Below, one piece after another: positions 18,656 to 26,770 of a stretch of DNA of 64,000 bases. The position numbers and the translations under genes were made by a program. Numbering within the stretch: the stretch's first letter is position 1; the number at the start of each line of letters is the position of its first letter. The notes under the pieces were generated by a model. That model did not search any database. It worked only from the letters and a program-made list of their open reading frames with translations, and was not told where the DNA came from. The stretch is taken from positions 1 to 64,000 of the forward strand of contig JAXLYI010000031.1 of assembly GCA_046351555.1 (NCBI GenBank), written 5' to 3'. The DNA is from CAISKJ01 sp046351555. GTDB lineage: Bacteria; Myxococcota_A; Polyangia; Polyangiales; Ga0077539.

Positions 18656-19290
18656 CGGTGGCGCTCAGCGAGGCCGAGGCCGCGGCCGTCACCGAGGAGG
18701 CCCTCCGCCGCAACGACCGCTACCTCCGCGAGGTGGTCGAGGGCTTCAACGTCTGCCCCTTCGCCCGCGGCGCGCGCGTGTCGGGCCGCGCGGTGCGCGA
18801 GGTGCTCCTCGTCGACGCCCTCGACCCCGCGCCCGTCGTCGACGCCATCGAGCGCTACGAGCGCGGCCCCGAGTCCGTCGAGATCGTCCAGCTCATCCTC
18901 CCGCGGCTCACCGCGGCCCCGCGCGACTTCGAAGACTTCGTCGGGCGCGTCCGCGAGGTGCGCGCCGCGCGGACGGGGGTTCCTCCCTTCGCGCTGGCGG
19001 GCTTCCACCCCGACTTCGCGCTCGACCCGCGCAACCCCGACACCTCCGTCCCCTTCTTCCGCCGCGCGCCCGACCCGATGATCCAGCTCGTGCGCCTCGC
19101 CGTCATCGACTCGCTCACGCGCAACGACCCCACGCACGCCGAGCTCATCGAGCGCTTCCTCCGCGGCGAGGAGCCGCCGCCGCCGCCCGTCCCCGCCCGC
19201 ATCACCCGCGACAACTACCAGCACATCCTCCGTGACGGCGGCGCGGCCATCGCCGCGATCTACGCCTCCATCGCGCGCGACCGGCGGTGA
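18652..19290 (+). CDS. DUF1415-family protein
   Basis: 212 residues from the GTG at 18652 that overlaps the transferase stop (GTGA); a second GTG two codons later is also possible. The signature of DUF1415 is clear: YLREVVEGFNVCPFARGA at the N-terminus, GFHPDFALDPRNPDTSVPFFRRAPDPMIQLVR in two shorter blocks, and NYQHILRDGG near the C-terminus. No biochemical function is established for the family that I can name. Its translational coupling to a glycan gene on one side and a methyltransferase on the other probably reflects operon packing. No signal peptide is present. Confidence 0.85.
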   Translation: MTVALSEAEAAAVTEEALRRNDRYLREVVEGFNVCPFARGARVSGRAVREVLLVDALDPAPVVDAIERYERGPESVEIVQLILPRLTAAPRDFEDFVGRVREVRAARTGVPPFALAGFHPDFALDPRNPDTSVPFFRRAPDPMIQLVRLAVIDSLTRNDPTHAELIERFLRGEEPPPPPVPARITRDNYQHILRDGGAAIAAIYASIARDRR

Positions 19291-20468
19291 CCGACCTCGG
19301 CGCGCGCTACGCCGGGGCATCCGCGCTCCTCGCGTCGGTTCGCGATGTCGTCGACGAGCGCCCCGAGGGCGACGTTGTTCCCGCGTGGGCCGCGCGGCGC
19401 GGGTGGGCGGACTTCCTCGCGGCGCTCTCGGAGGAGGCGGTCGATGCGGCCGAGCGCGAGGGGCTCGCGGCCGTGCTCGCGCGGTGCGACGGTGCGCCAT
19501 CCGAGCTCGCGGTGCTGGCGCGTGCGGTGACCGAGGCGACGGTGTTGCCGGTGGACGATGCGACGGTGGTAGAGGCGAAGGCGTCGCGGCGGGCGTCGCC
19601 GCGGAAGTCGGCGCAGGTGGCGGCCTTCGGGGCGCTGGCGTCGCGCGTGGCGGCGGGGCGTTCGCGCGTGGTGGATGTGGGCTCGGGGCACGGGCACCTG
19701 ACGCGCCACCTCGCGGAGGCGCTGGGCGTCGCGGCCGAAGGGTGGGAGCGCGACCCCGCGCGTGTGGCCGTCGCCCGCGCACTGACCAACGGCGGGGCGG
19801 CGACGTTCGTGGTGGCCGAGGCGGGCTCCCTCGCGGCGACGCTGCGGCGCGACGACGTGGTGGTGGGCCTCCACGCGTGCGGCGCGCTCGGCGACCTCGC
19901 GGTGCGCGCGGCGGCGCAGGCGGGCGCGGCGGTGGCGCTGGTGGGCTGCTGCCTCCAGAAGCGCGACGGGGCGCGCGACGCGCTCGCAGGGAGTGACGCG
20001 CGGCTCACGCTCGGCCGCGGGGTGCTGGGCCTCGGCAACGCGCGCGACGGCGACGACGGCGTCGAGGACGACCTCGCGACGCGGACGCGTTCGCGCGTGC
20101 AACGACGCGCGCTGGCGGCGCTGCTGCGCGAGGCGGGCCACGCGGTGGCGGCGGGCGAGGAGATGCGCGGCGTCAACCGACGGCGCGCGACGGGGGACTT
20201 CGGCGCGCTGGTGGGGGCGGCGTTCGGGCGGCGCGGGCTGGGGGCGCCGACGGAGGCGGCCGCGCGGGAGGCGCTGGCGGCGGCGTGGCGCGCGTACGCG
20301 GTGGAGCGGCGGATGGCGCTGCCGCGGGCGATGCTGGCGCGGCTGGTGGAGGTGTGGGTCGCGCTCGACCGCGCGGAGCACCTGCGGCGCGGCGGGTACG
20401 AGGCGCAGGTGGTCGCGGCGTTCGACGCGTCGGTGAGCCCGCGCAACGTCGCCGTGCTGGGGGCGTGA
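19287..20468 (+). CDS. SAM-dependent methyltransferase, METTL25/RRNAD1-like
   Basis: 393 residues from a GTG overlapping the DUF1415 stop. The SAM-binding loop is VDVGSGHGHLTRHLA; the second conserved block is VVGLHACGALGD and the C-terminus has SPRNVAVLG. These, together with the preceding KSAQVAAFGAL, match the METTL25/RRNAD1 group (methyltransferase domain 25), best known from eukaryotes where some members modify RNA or proteins. A GCC segment (LVGCCLQKR) follows the GLHACG block as in that group. The bacterial substrate is unknown. This appears to be the last gene of the operon that starts at 11665. Confidence 0.75.
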   Translation: MTDLGARYAGASALLASVRDVVDERPEGDVVPAWAARRGWADFLAALSEEAVDAAEREGLAAVLARCDGAPSELAVLARAVTEATVLPVDDATVVEAKASRRASPRKSAQVAAFGALASRVAAGRSRVVDVGSGHGHLTRHLAEALGVAAEGWERDPARVAVARALTNGGAATFVVAEAGSLAATLRRDDVVVGLHACGALGDLAVRAAAQAGAAVALVGCCLQKRDGARDALAGSDARLTLGRGVLGLGNARDGDDGVEDDLATRTRSRVQRRALAALLREAGHAVAAGEEMRGVNRRRATGDFGALVGAAFGRRGLGAPTEAAAREALAAAWRAYAVERRMALPRAMLARLVEVWVALDRAEHLRRGGYEAQVVAAFDASVSPRNVAVLGA

Positions 20469-20811
20469 GCGGCGGGGCGGCCCCGTCGTCCCGGCGCCGG
20501 GTCCTTGCCCCAGACCATCCCAAAGAACGCACCTGAGATCGTGCCGCCACGCTCACTTTCCCGGGCTGGCATGGAGTCCTCGCCGGTGGACGCAGACTCG
20601 CGTCAGCCCTCTCCCCCTCTCCCCCTCTCCCGTACCGGGCGAGGGGGGAGACTGCCTCACCGAATTACTCATGAATTCAAGGCTTCTTGCTCCCCTCTCC
20701 CGGTACGGGAGAGGGGTTGGGGGAGAGGGCTTGTGACGTTTCCTGTCGCCATGCGTTGGGAGGTTCTAGTCCTTGCCCGCGCGGGCTCGACGGGCGTAGC
20801 AGGGAGGGGCG
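20469..20811. other. Intergenic stretch with a family E inverted repeat
   Basis: 343 bp without a credible gene. It is noticeably more pyrimidine/AT-biased than the flanking genes and contains a palindromic element at 20605-20731. A good ribosome-binding site (GGGAGGGG) just before 20812 belongs to the next gene. Confidence 0.6.
20605..20731. repeat. Family E inverted repeat (CCCTCTCCC...GGGAGAGGG type)
   Basis: Left arm 20605-20650 (AGCCCTCTCCC... ending CGAGGGGGGAG) and right arm 20690-20731 (CTCCCCTCTCCCGGTACGGG... ending GGGAGAGGGCT) are imperfect reverse complements around a 39-bp AT-richer loop. Each arm also contains its own small palindrome centred on GTAC. Repeats of this CCCTCTCCC / GGGAGAGGG type occur as intergenic palindromes in many proteobacterial genomes. 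It could act as a transcript stabiliser or terminator after the 11.7-20.5 kb operon. Confidence 0.7.
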
Positions 20812-21417
20812 ATGGCCTACGACCAGTTCACGCTCGACGAGGTGAAGCAGCGGCTCGGCGTCACGGTGGTCGAGGGCTCCGAGCTCTTCGCCAGCGCGGC
20901 GCCCGTGCCCGTGAGCGCGCTCCTGCGGGACTACCTCCGGGACGCCGCGCCGCTCGCGCTCGCGTTCTCGACGGAGAAGGCGCGGTCGGAGATGATCATC
21001 GCGCCCATCCTGCTGGAGGTGCGGCGGCAGCGGAAGGGCGAGGTGAGCCTCTTCTCGGGCGCGGACTTCAACGTCGACCCCGAGCGCGGGCTCGTCGGCT
21101 TCTGCGACTACCTGCTCAGCCTCTCGCGCGAGCAGCTCTCCGTCGAGGCCCCCGTCGTCGCGGTCGTCGAGGCCAAGAACGAGAACCTCCGCCTCGGCAC
21201 CCCCCAGTGCATCGCCGAGATGGTCGCCGCGCGCGTCTTCAACGAGCGCCGCGAGCGGCCGCTCGCCGAGCTCTACGGCGCCGTCACGACGGGCGACGTC
21301 TGGCGCTTCCTGCGGATGCGCGGCGCCACCGTGGAGGTCGACCTGACCGCGTACTACCTCCGCGACGTCGAGCTCATCGTCGGCGTGCTGCTCCAGATGG
21401 TGCGGGCCCAGTCGTAG
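20812..21417 (+). CDS. Putative PD-(D/E)XK-fold protein, single domain
   Basis: 201 residues preceded by GGGAGGGG. Elements of a PD-(D/E)XK nuclease fold are visible: an early Glu in EKARSEMIIAPILLEVRR, an Asp in GLVGFCDYLLS, and the E-x-K of VVAVVEAKNENLRLG, followed by a helix with Gln-Cys (TPQCIAEMVAARVFNERR). The same arrangement occurs in the N-terminal nuclease region of type I HsdR subunits and in many single-domain bacterial homologues. No helicase or methylase partner is adjacent. Nuclease activity is plausible but unproven. Other than its promoterless-looking repeat-rich 5' side, context gives no hint. Confidence 0.7.
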   Translation: MAYDQFTLDEVKQRLGVTVVEGSELFASAAPVPVSALLRDYLRDAAPLALAFSTEKARSEMIIAPILLEVRRQRKGEVSLFSGADFNVDPERGLVGFCDYLLSLSREQLSVEAPVVAVVEAKNENLRLGTPQCIAEMVAARVFNERRERPLAELYGAVTTGDVWRFLRMRGATVEVDLTAYYLRDVELIVGVLLQMVRAQS

Positions 21418-21425
21418 CGGCCCGC

Positions 21426-22001
21426 CTACGCCCCCGCCGCCACCCGCACCGTGCGGAACGTCAGCGACACCCGGCGGCCGCGCGCGACCTTCGCCCCGCC
21501 GACCACGTCGCTCTTGCGGCCCGCGATCGCGTGCGACCAGCGGACGCGCGACTCGCCCGCGAGCACCAGGAGCCCGCGCGGCGGGAGCGCCACCGGCACC
21601 TTCGCGCCGTCCGGGCCCTGGAGGTCCATCACGCAGCCCGAGCCCAGCGTGAGCGAGAGAACCACCGGCCCGAAGCACGGCACGCAGTCGACGTGGCGCG
21701 CGATGCCCTGGCCGGGCGCGTACTCGTTGACGATCACCTGGTCGGGCGCGCGCGCGTCGCGGCCCTCCTCGGCGAGGCGCGCGGCGAGGCGCGCGGCCCA
21801 CGGCGGCAGCGGGCCGAGGCGCATCGAGGCGTCGACGCGCCGGGCCTTGTAGTCGTAGCGCCACCCGTAGTGCTGGACGCGCCGCTGGAGGTCGTCGCGC
21901 CACGGCGCCGCGTCCACCTCCGCGAGGAGCACGCGCTCGTCCTCCGCGGTGATCCAGTCGGGGACGAGCGACAGGCCGGGGACCTCGGGGTGGGCGCTCA
22001 T
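21426..22001 (-). CDS. alkB: AlkB-like 2-oxoglutarate/Fe(II) dioxygenase
   Basis: 191 residues from the ATG at 22001. Dioxygenase residues are all present: N92-x-Y94 (VIVNEY), the iron ligands H103-x-D105 (ARHVDCV) and H157 (RWSHAI), and the 2-oxoglutarate-binding Arg pair R177 and R183 (RRVSLTFR). The N-terminal WRYDYKARRVD is typical of the AlkB/ALKBH8 subgroup. AlkB proteins oxidatively remove methyl groups from damaged bases in DNA or RNA. It converges with the PD-(D/E)XK-like gene (8 bp apart). No Ada-type regulator is adjacent. Confidence 0.92.
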   Translation of the reverse strand: MSAHPEVPGLSLVPDWITAEDERVLLAEVDAAPWRDDLQRRVQHYGWRYDYKARRVDASMRLGPLPPWAARLAARLAEEGRDARAPDQVIVNEYAPGQGIARHVDCVPCFGPVVLSLTLGSGCVMDLQGPDGAKVPVALPPRGLLVLAGESRVRWSHAIAGRKSDVVGGAKVARGRRVSLTFRTVRVAAGA

Positions 22002-22155
22002 CGTTCGTCGGTGGGTACGGAGCCGGCGGGCGGCCGTCAAGGGGCGCGTCGCCCGGCCGCCGCGGGAAGCGCGCCGCGCCGACGTCGCGGGCGCGCCGTT
22101 GTGATTGCCACGCCTCGCCGCGTGCCTCTACGATCCGCGGCCGGAGGTTTTCGTG

Positions 22156-23706
22156 ATGAAGAGAGCGGTCGTGTTGGGGTGGGTGTTCCTTGCGTCGGCG
22201 CTGGGGTGCAGCGCCAAGTCCGGGGGAGGGTTGCCGAGCTCGTGCACGCCCGGCGCCAGCGTCGCGTGCTCGTGCCCGAGCGGCGCGCCCGGCGTGCAGG
22301 CGTGCTCGGCCGCGGGGACGCTGGGGGAGTGCGCGTGCGCCGACGGGGGCGCCCAGGACGTCCCAGCCGGCATGGACGGCCCGCCCGTCACGGACGGCGC
22401 CGGCGGCGACGCGTCCGCGCGCGGCCCCGTGTTCCTGTCCTTCGGCACGAACGTGATGGCGCTGACGGAGACGGACTCGGTGACCTTCACGGCCGTCCTC
22501 ACGGACCCGGACGGCAGCGGGGACCTGGTCGGCGGCGCGCTCCTCGACGAGTCGGGGATGGCCCGCTACGGGGCCTTCATGGCCAGCGGGGGCACCGGGG
22601 CCTACTCGCTCACCGTCACGTGGGCGCAGGTCCACGCGGTGGGGCGCATCGAGTTCCGGGAGTCCGAGTCGCGCGTCTTCCTCGCGGAGTTCTTCGACAT
22701 GGCGGGCAACCGCTCGACGCGCACCGTGACCCTCCGACTCCACTGCGACGGCCGCGGCGGCGGCGCTTGCAACGGGCGCTGCACCAACCTCTCGGCCAAC
22801 CCCAACTGCGGCGGCTGCGGCGTGGTCTGCCCGACCGCCTGTGACATGGGCACGTGCCCTTGCCCCACCGGCCAGACCCGCTGCGGCGAGCAGTGCGTGA
22901 ACACCATGCTCAGCGCCACCAACTGCGGCGGCTGCGGGCAGGCGTGCGCGCCGGGGTTCACCTGCCAGGGCGGGTTCTGCACGGCGCCCTCCGGCGGCTG
23001 CTCGGGCGGGACGACCTGCACGGGCTGCTCGGCGCGGCCCGGCTGCGGCTGGTGCGGCGCGAGCAGCACCTGCTTCGCCGGCACCGCCACCGGGCCGGTC
23101 GGCTTCACCTGCGCGTCGGGGTGGACGTTCGAACCCGTCTCGTGTCCGGGCGCGGTGCGGTGCAGCGCGGCCGCGCCCACCGGGCTCTGCGAAGGGGCGG
23201 GCGAGACCTGCGTCCGCGGCACCTGCCAGCGCCTGTGCGGCGGCGTGATCTGCACGCCGGAGCAGGTGTGCATCCAGGGCGCGTCGGGGCTGACGTGCGC
23301 GACGCGCTGCACCTCCCGCAGCGACTGCACCGCGGCGTCGTGCTGCGTCCCGCTCTACGACGGCACGACCCACGCCCTGCTGAGCTACGGGGCCTGCGAC
23401 GCCCGCGCGCCGGGCCAGGGAGGCTGCCCCTGCACCACGTCGTCGGACTGCCCCGGGGGCACCACCTGCGCGCCGGGGACCAACACGGACGGTGACCCGG
23501 TCGGCCCGTACGTGTGCAGGTTCGACGGGATGCAGGCCTACCAGGGGTGCTCCGGCGGGAGCTGCCCCGCGGGCCTCTGCTGCGTCACCGATCCGCGCGG
23601 CAACCGCTTCTGCGCGCGCCCGTGCACCTCGTCGGCCACCTGCGGGATGGCTACCTGCCGCGCCTACACCGCCACCTGCGGCTCGACCTTCTGCGGCCCG
23701 CCCTGA
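22156..23706 (+). CDS. Cysteine-rich secreted lipoprotein with Stig1-like modules
   Basis: 516 residues from ATG 22156, 8 bp after GGAGG. The signal peptide ends in a lipobox (ALGC). An acidic/Gly-rich linker precedes a beta-sandwich (about 90-195: VTFTAVLTDPDGSGDLVGG). The remainder has more than 40 cysteines. Two modules of the form CNGRCTNLSANPNCGGCGVVC type match the Stig1-like repeat common in myxobacterial outer-surface proteins, and CTGCSARPGCGWCGASSTC resembles a PSI/plexin cysteine knot. The function is probably adhesion or surface structure, but no ligand can be inferred. Confidence 0.8.
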   Translation: MKRAVVLGWVFLASALGCSAKSGGGLPSSCTPGASVACSCPSGAPGVQACSAAGTLGECACADGGAQDVPAGMDGPPVTDGAGGDASARGPVFLSFGTNVMALTETDSVTFTAVLTDPDGSGDLVGGALLDESGMARYGAFMASGGTGAYSLTVTWAQVHAVGRIEFRESESRVFLAEFFDMAGNRSTRTVTLRLHCDGRGGGACNGRCTNLSANPNCGGCGVVCPTACDMGTCPCPTGQTRCGEQCVNTMLSATNCGGCGQACAPGFTCQGGFCTAPSGGCSGGTTCTGCSARPGCGWCGASSTCFAGTATGPVGFTCASGWTFEPVSCPGAVRCSAAAPTGLCEGAGETCVRGTCQRLCGGVICTPEQVCIQGASGLTCATRCTSRSDCTAASCCVPLYDGTTHALLSYGACDARAPGQGGCPCTTSSDCPGGTTCAPGTNTDGDPVGPYVCRFDGMQAYQGCSGGSCPAGLCCVTDPRGNRFCARPCTSSATCGMATCRAYTATCGSTFCGPP

Positions 23707-24505
23707 TACCGCAGGGCCATCCGTCGCGTGAGGCCGTGTGCTTTGGTCTCATTTCCGGCGAGAATTTCCGCGATTCTCGCGGTGCCCGGGGTTCGCCGAC
23801 CCGACGTACGCGCTGGCCCGTCCGGCTGACCCCGGACTTCAAGCACGCCCACGTGACGTGCATCAGGCTGGGGCTTCATACGTCCCACCCCGCTCGCCGA
23901 GCCTCGCGGCCTCCATCCCCCGCTCGCCGAGCCTCGCGGCCTCCATCCCCCGCTCGCCGAGCCTCGCGGCCTCCATCCCCCGCTCGCCGAGCCTCGCGCG
24001 TTTCCCCCTTCCCCCGGCGCAGAGCCGCCAGGGGAAGGGGCTCTGTCGCAACCAAGGACCCGCCGGCATCCGGTGCTCGTGGCGTCTGGTGCTCGTGGCA
24101 TCTGGTGCTCGTGGGGTCGCGGCGTCCTGGCGCCGGTGGATCCTGGTCGAGACAGCGCCCCTTCCCTGGCGGCTCTGCGCCGGGGAAGCGCGAGGCTCGC
24201 GAAGAGAAGAGAGCAACGATGAGTCTGCGCCGGGGGAAGGGGGAAACGCGCGAGGCTCGGCGAGCGGGGTGGGACGTATGAAGCCCCAGCCTGATGCACG
24301 TCACGTGGGCGTGCTTGAAGTCCGGGGTCAGCCGGACGGGCCAGCGCGTACGTCGGGTCGGCGAACCCTGGGCGCCGCAAGAACCGAAGGTTTTCACGAC
24401 GGAAATGAGACCGGGCACACGCCTGAGGCCCCGGGCGGCCCTGCGCCGGGGAGGAGGTGGATCTGCGCACGGACCCGTGCGACCGTCGCGTGTGAGGTGA
24501 TGACG
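23707..24505. other. Gene-free stretch occupied by a large inverted-repeat element
   Basis: About 800 bp with no supported gene. Almost all of it is taken up by element A1 (23741-24420). The last 80 bp (24421-24505) contain the presumed leader of the small lipoprotein gene, with GAGG about 8 bp before its ATG. The open frames across this region are translations of the repeat arms and have no protein-like character. Confidence 0.7.
23741..24420. repeat. Family A long inverted repeat A1, with tandem repeats in arm and loop
   Basis: Perfect 118-bp inverted arms lie at 23791-23908 and 24249-24366. Outside them weaker complementarity extends to about 23741 and 24420. Inside, the left side has three tandem copies of a 30-bp unit (23891-23980, beginning CGCTCGCCGAGCCTCGCGGC). 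These lead into the family A inner arm (CCCCGGCGCAGAGCCGCCAG and its complement near 24155-24180). The loop holds three 16-bp direct repeats of the type GGCATCTGGTGCTCGT (24065-24112). No transposase or other gene lies inside. The same inner arm recurs near 34.9, 43.1, 51.7 and 57.6 kb. Confidence 0.9.
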
Positions 24506-24793
24506 ATGCGATCTCCCACGTGGGTCCGATGGGTCGTGGTTGTAGGCGCGGTGTCGGCGGGGTGTGGCCCGCGCGTCGTGGAGCCCTTCGTGTTGCAGGC
24601 CGACGGCGCGGTCGACGTCGCGGCCGACGCGGAGCCCGCGGTCGACGTGCCCGCCGACGCGCCCCCAGCGCCCGACGCGCCCGTGGGGAGCGATGCCCCC
24701 GGTTGCGGCGTGCGCGGCGGGCTCTGCTGCCGCGTGCCCGGGGCCCTGCGGTGCATGGTCGGGCTGCTCTGCACCGGGACCCGCTGCGAGTGA
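24506..24793 (+). CDS. Small cysteine-containing lipoprotein
   Basis: 95 residues from the ATG at 24506; an ATG two codons earlier (24500) is too close to the GAGG at 24494-24497. A signal peptide with lipobox (VSAGC) is followed by an Asp/Ala/Pro linker with repeated D-A-P or DVPADA units. The C-terminal module of six cysteines (CGVRGGLCCRVPGALRC ... LLCTGTRC) probably forms disulfides. It resembles the C-terminal ends of larger lipoproteins in this window, such as the polyproline lipoprotein at 8.5 kb. Function unknown. Confidence 0.65.
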   Translation: MRSPTWVRWVVVVGAVSAGCGPRVVEPFVLQADGAVDVAADAEPAVDVPADAPPAPDAPVGSDAPGCGVRGGLCCRVPGALRCMVGLLCTGTRCE

Positions 24794-24830
24794 GCGTCGG
24801 CGCGTCGCCGTAGCGCCCCGCGCTCCCCCC

Positions 24831-26705
24831 CTACGGCAGCGCGAGCGCCTCGGCCGCCATCGCGTGCGCCCGCGTCGCGCCCGGCTCGCACCGCGCGACG
24901 CCCTGCACCAGCGCCACCTCCGCGCGCCATTGCCCCGCGCCGCCCGGCACCGTGACCCGCTGCGACCCCGCCGCGCCCGGCTCGAAGCACGCCACCGCGA
25001 GCGCCCGCAGCGTCGCGCCCTCGCGCACCAGCACCCCGACGCGGTGCGCCCGCGTGCGCGCCGTCAGCGTCACCGTCACCGCGCCCGCCTCCCACGCCGC
25101 CGTCGCCGCCACGCCCTCCTCCGCGCCGCCGCGCCACGCGCCCGCAGTCCGCGCCGCCAGGAAGCGCGCGAGCTGCGTCGCGTAGAACCCCGGCGCCTGC
25201 GCCTCGTCGTGCCCGTCGAACGCCTGCACCTCCAGCGCGACCGCCTCGTCGTTGCGACCGAGCCGGTGGAGCGCCTGCGCGCGCGTGTCCTGGAGCGCGG
25301 GTTCGGGCACGCGGGCGACGGCCTTCGCGGCGGCCTCCTCGGCGGCGCGGAGCAGCGCGGGCGACGCGTCGCGCGCCGACACCGCGTACCACGCGAGCTC
25401 GTTGAGCTGAACCGGCGGCGCGTCTTCTCGGGTGAGCGCCGCGAGCGTACGCGTCGCGGAATCCGTCCACGGCCGCCTCGCGTCGCGCGCCGCCATCGCC
25501 GCGCCCGTCACGAACACCGCCGCCATGAACGCCGCCGCCGCGCGGATCGAGGTCGGCGTCGGGGCCTCCGGGTCGAGCACCCGCGCGTGCGGCGTCACCA
25601 GCCAGCCCACCACCACGCCCGCGAGGAGGCCGGCGACGTGGGCGCGCCAGTCGATCATCGGGAGCACCAGCGGGAGCGCGGTGTTGATGAGCGCCATCGT
25701 CCCCCAGGCGCGCCGCGTCTGGCGCAGCTCGGCGGGGAGCATCCGGCCGTGCACCACGTGGACCCAGAGGAGCGCGCCGAGGAGGCCGAAGATCGCGGCC
25801 GAGGCGCCGACGCTCATCATCGCGCCGCCCGACGCGGCGGAGACGGCCACGCCGACGAGGCCCGACACCAGCAGCGTGAGCAGCACGCGAGACGCGCCGA
25901 GCACGTAGTTGAGCGCCGTCGCGAGCGAGAAGAGCGACAGCCCGTTGAGCGCGAGGTGCAGGAGGTTGGCGTGCAGCAGGTTGGCCGACACCAGGCGGTA
26001 GAGCTCGCCCGCGCGAACCAGCGCCGGCACGCACGCGCCCAGGCGGATCATCTGGAACGGGTCGTCGACCGCCCCCGTCGCCACCTCCACCGCGTACGCG
26101 CCCACGAGCACCGCCGCGAGCGCCACCGGCAGCCGCGGGACGCGCCCGAACACCGTCGCCCCGATCGCCGCGCGCGCGTCGAACTCCTTCAGCGCCTCGC
26201 CGCCGTCGGGCAGCGCGCCGAGGCGCTCGCGGATCACCGCGCGGACGCGGCCCGCGTGGGCGGCGTCGTCCATCGCGTCGAGCGGGTACTCAAAACCCCC
26301 CGCGGCCGTGTGGAGCACGAGGCGCGGGCGCTTCGTGTCGAGCACGTCGCAGCCCCACACCGCGGTGTAGGGGAGGGTGACGGTCCGCTCGGCGCCGGGG
26401 GCCACCGGGAGGGTGAGGGCGTCTTCGCGGAGCTCGATCGCCTCGGGCCGCGCGCTCCGCACCGCCCGCGCGTGGAAGGCGAAGATCGCCGCGAGCACGC
26501 CGACGTACACCGCGAGCACGACGCCCGCGTCGGGCGTCGACGCGACGACCCCGGGCGGCGGTCGGCCGAAGGGCCAGAGCACCCACGCGACCAGCAGACC
26601 GCCGTAGAAGGCCGCGCTGCGCAGACGCTCCGGCACGAGGGGCGCGCGGCGCATCGGGATGCGGACGAGCATCCGGGTCGGGGCGGGGGCGGCGGGGTCG
26701 GCCAT
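24831..26705 (-). CDS. Rhomboid-family intramembrane serine protease with extended N- and C-terminal domains
   Basis: 624 residues from the ATG at 26705. Two N-terminal transmembrane helices and a soluble PH-like or YcxB-like segment (about 25-160) precede the six-helix rhomboid core (about 190-375). The catalytic serine is S302 in MMSVGASAAIFGLLG and the catalytic histidine is H356 in DWRAHVAGLLAG. A conserved HANLLHLALN lies in an earlier helix. The C-terminal 240 residues follow one more membrane helix and contain a TPR-like stretch and a beta-rich end. Rhomboids cleave transmembrane substrates; the target here is unknown. Confidence 0.9.
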   Translation of the reverse strand: MADPAAPAPTRMLVRIPMRRAPLVPERLRSAAFYGGLLVAWVLWPFGRPPPGVVASTPDAGVVLAVYVGVLAAIFAFHARAVRSARPEAIELREDALTLPVAPGAERTVTLPYTAVWGCDVLDTKRPRLVLHTAAGGFEYPLDAMDDAAHAGRVRAVIRERLGALPDGGEALKEFDARAAIGATVFGRVPRLPVALAAVLVGAYAVEVATGAVDDPFQMIRLGACVPALVRAGELYRLVSANLLHANLLHLALNGLSLFSLATALNYVLGASRVLLTLLVSGLVGVAVSAASGGAMMSVGASAAIFGLLGALLWVHVVHGRMLPAELRQTRRAWGTMALINTALPLVLPMIDWRAHVAGLLAGVVVGWLVTPHARVLDPEAPTPTSIRAAAAFMAAVFVTGAAMAARDARRPWTDSATRTLAALTREDAPPVQLNELAWYAVSARDASPALLRAAEEAAAKAVARVPEPALQDTRAQALHRLGRNDEAVALEVQAFDGHDEAQAPGFYATQLARFLAARTAGAWRGGAEEGVAATAAWEAGAVTVTLTARTRAHRVGVLVREGATLRALAVACFEPGAAGSQRVTVPGGAGQWRAEVALVQGVARCEPGATRAHAMAAEALALP

Positions 26706-26770
26706 CGGTGGGGCGCACCGTAGTACCCGTGCGGGCGCTCCGCCACGGCGAAGGGGCGCATCCCCCTCCG

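Noticed and set aside
22602..23330. Minus-strand 242-codon frame opposite the cysteine-rich lipoprotein
   Set aside because: Rich in Pro/Gln/His without signal or domain, and it crosses the Stig1-like modules of the real gene.
23891..23980. Direct 30-bp repeats resembling a CRISPR array
   Set aside because: The units are contiguous without spacers and form the arm of an inverted repeat. There are no cas genes; the Cas4-like gene is 37 kb away and is better explained by recombination.
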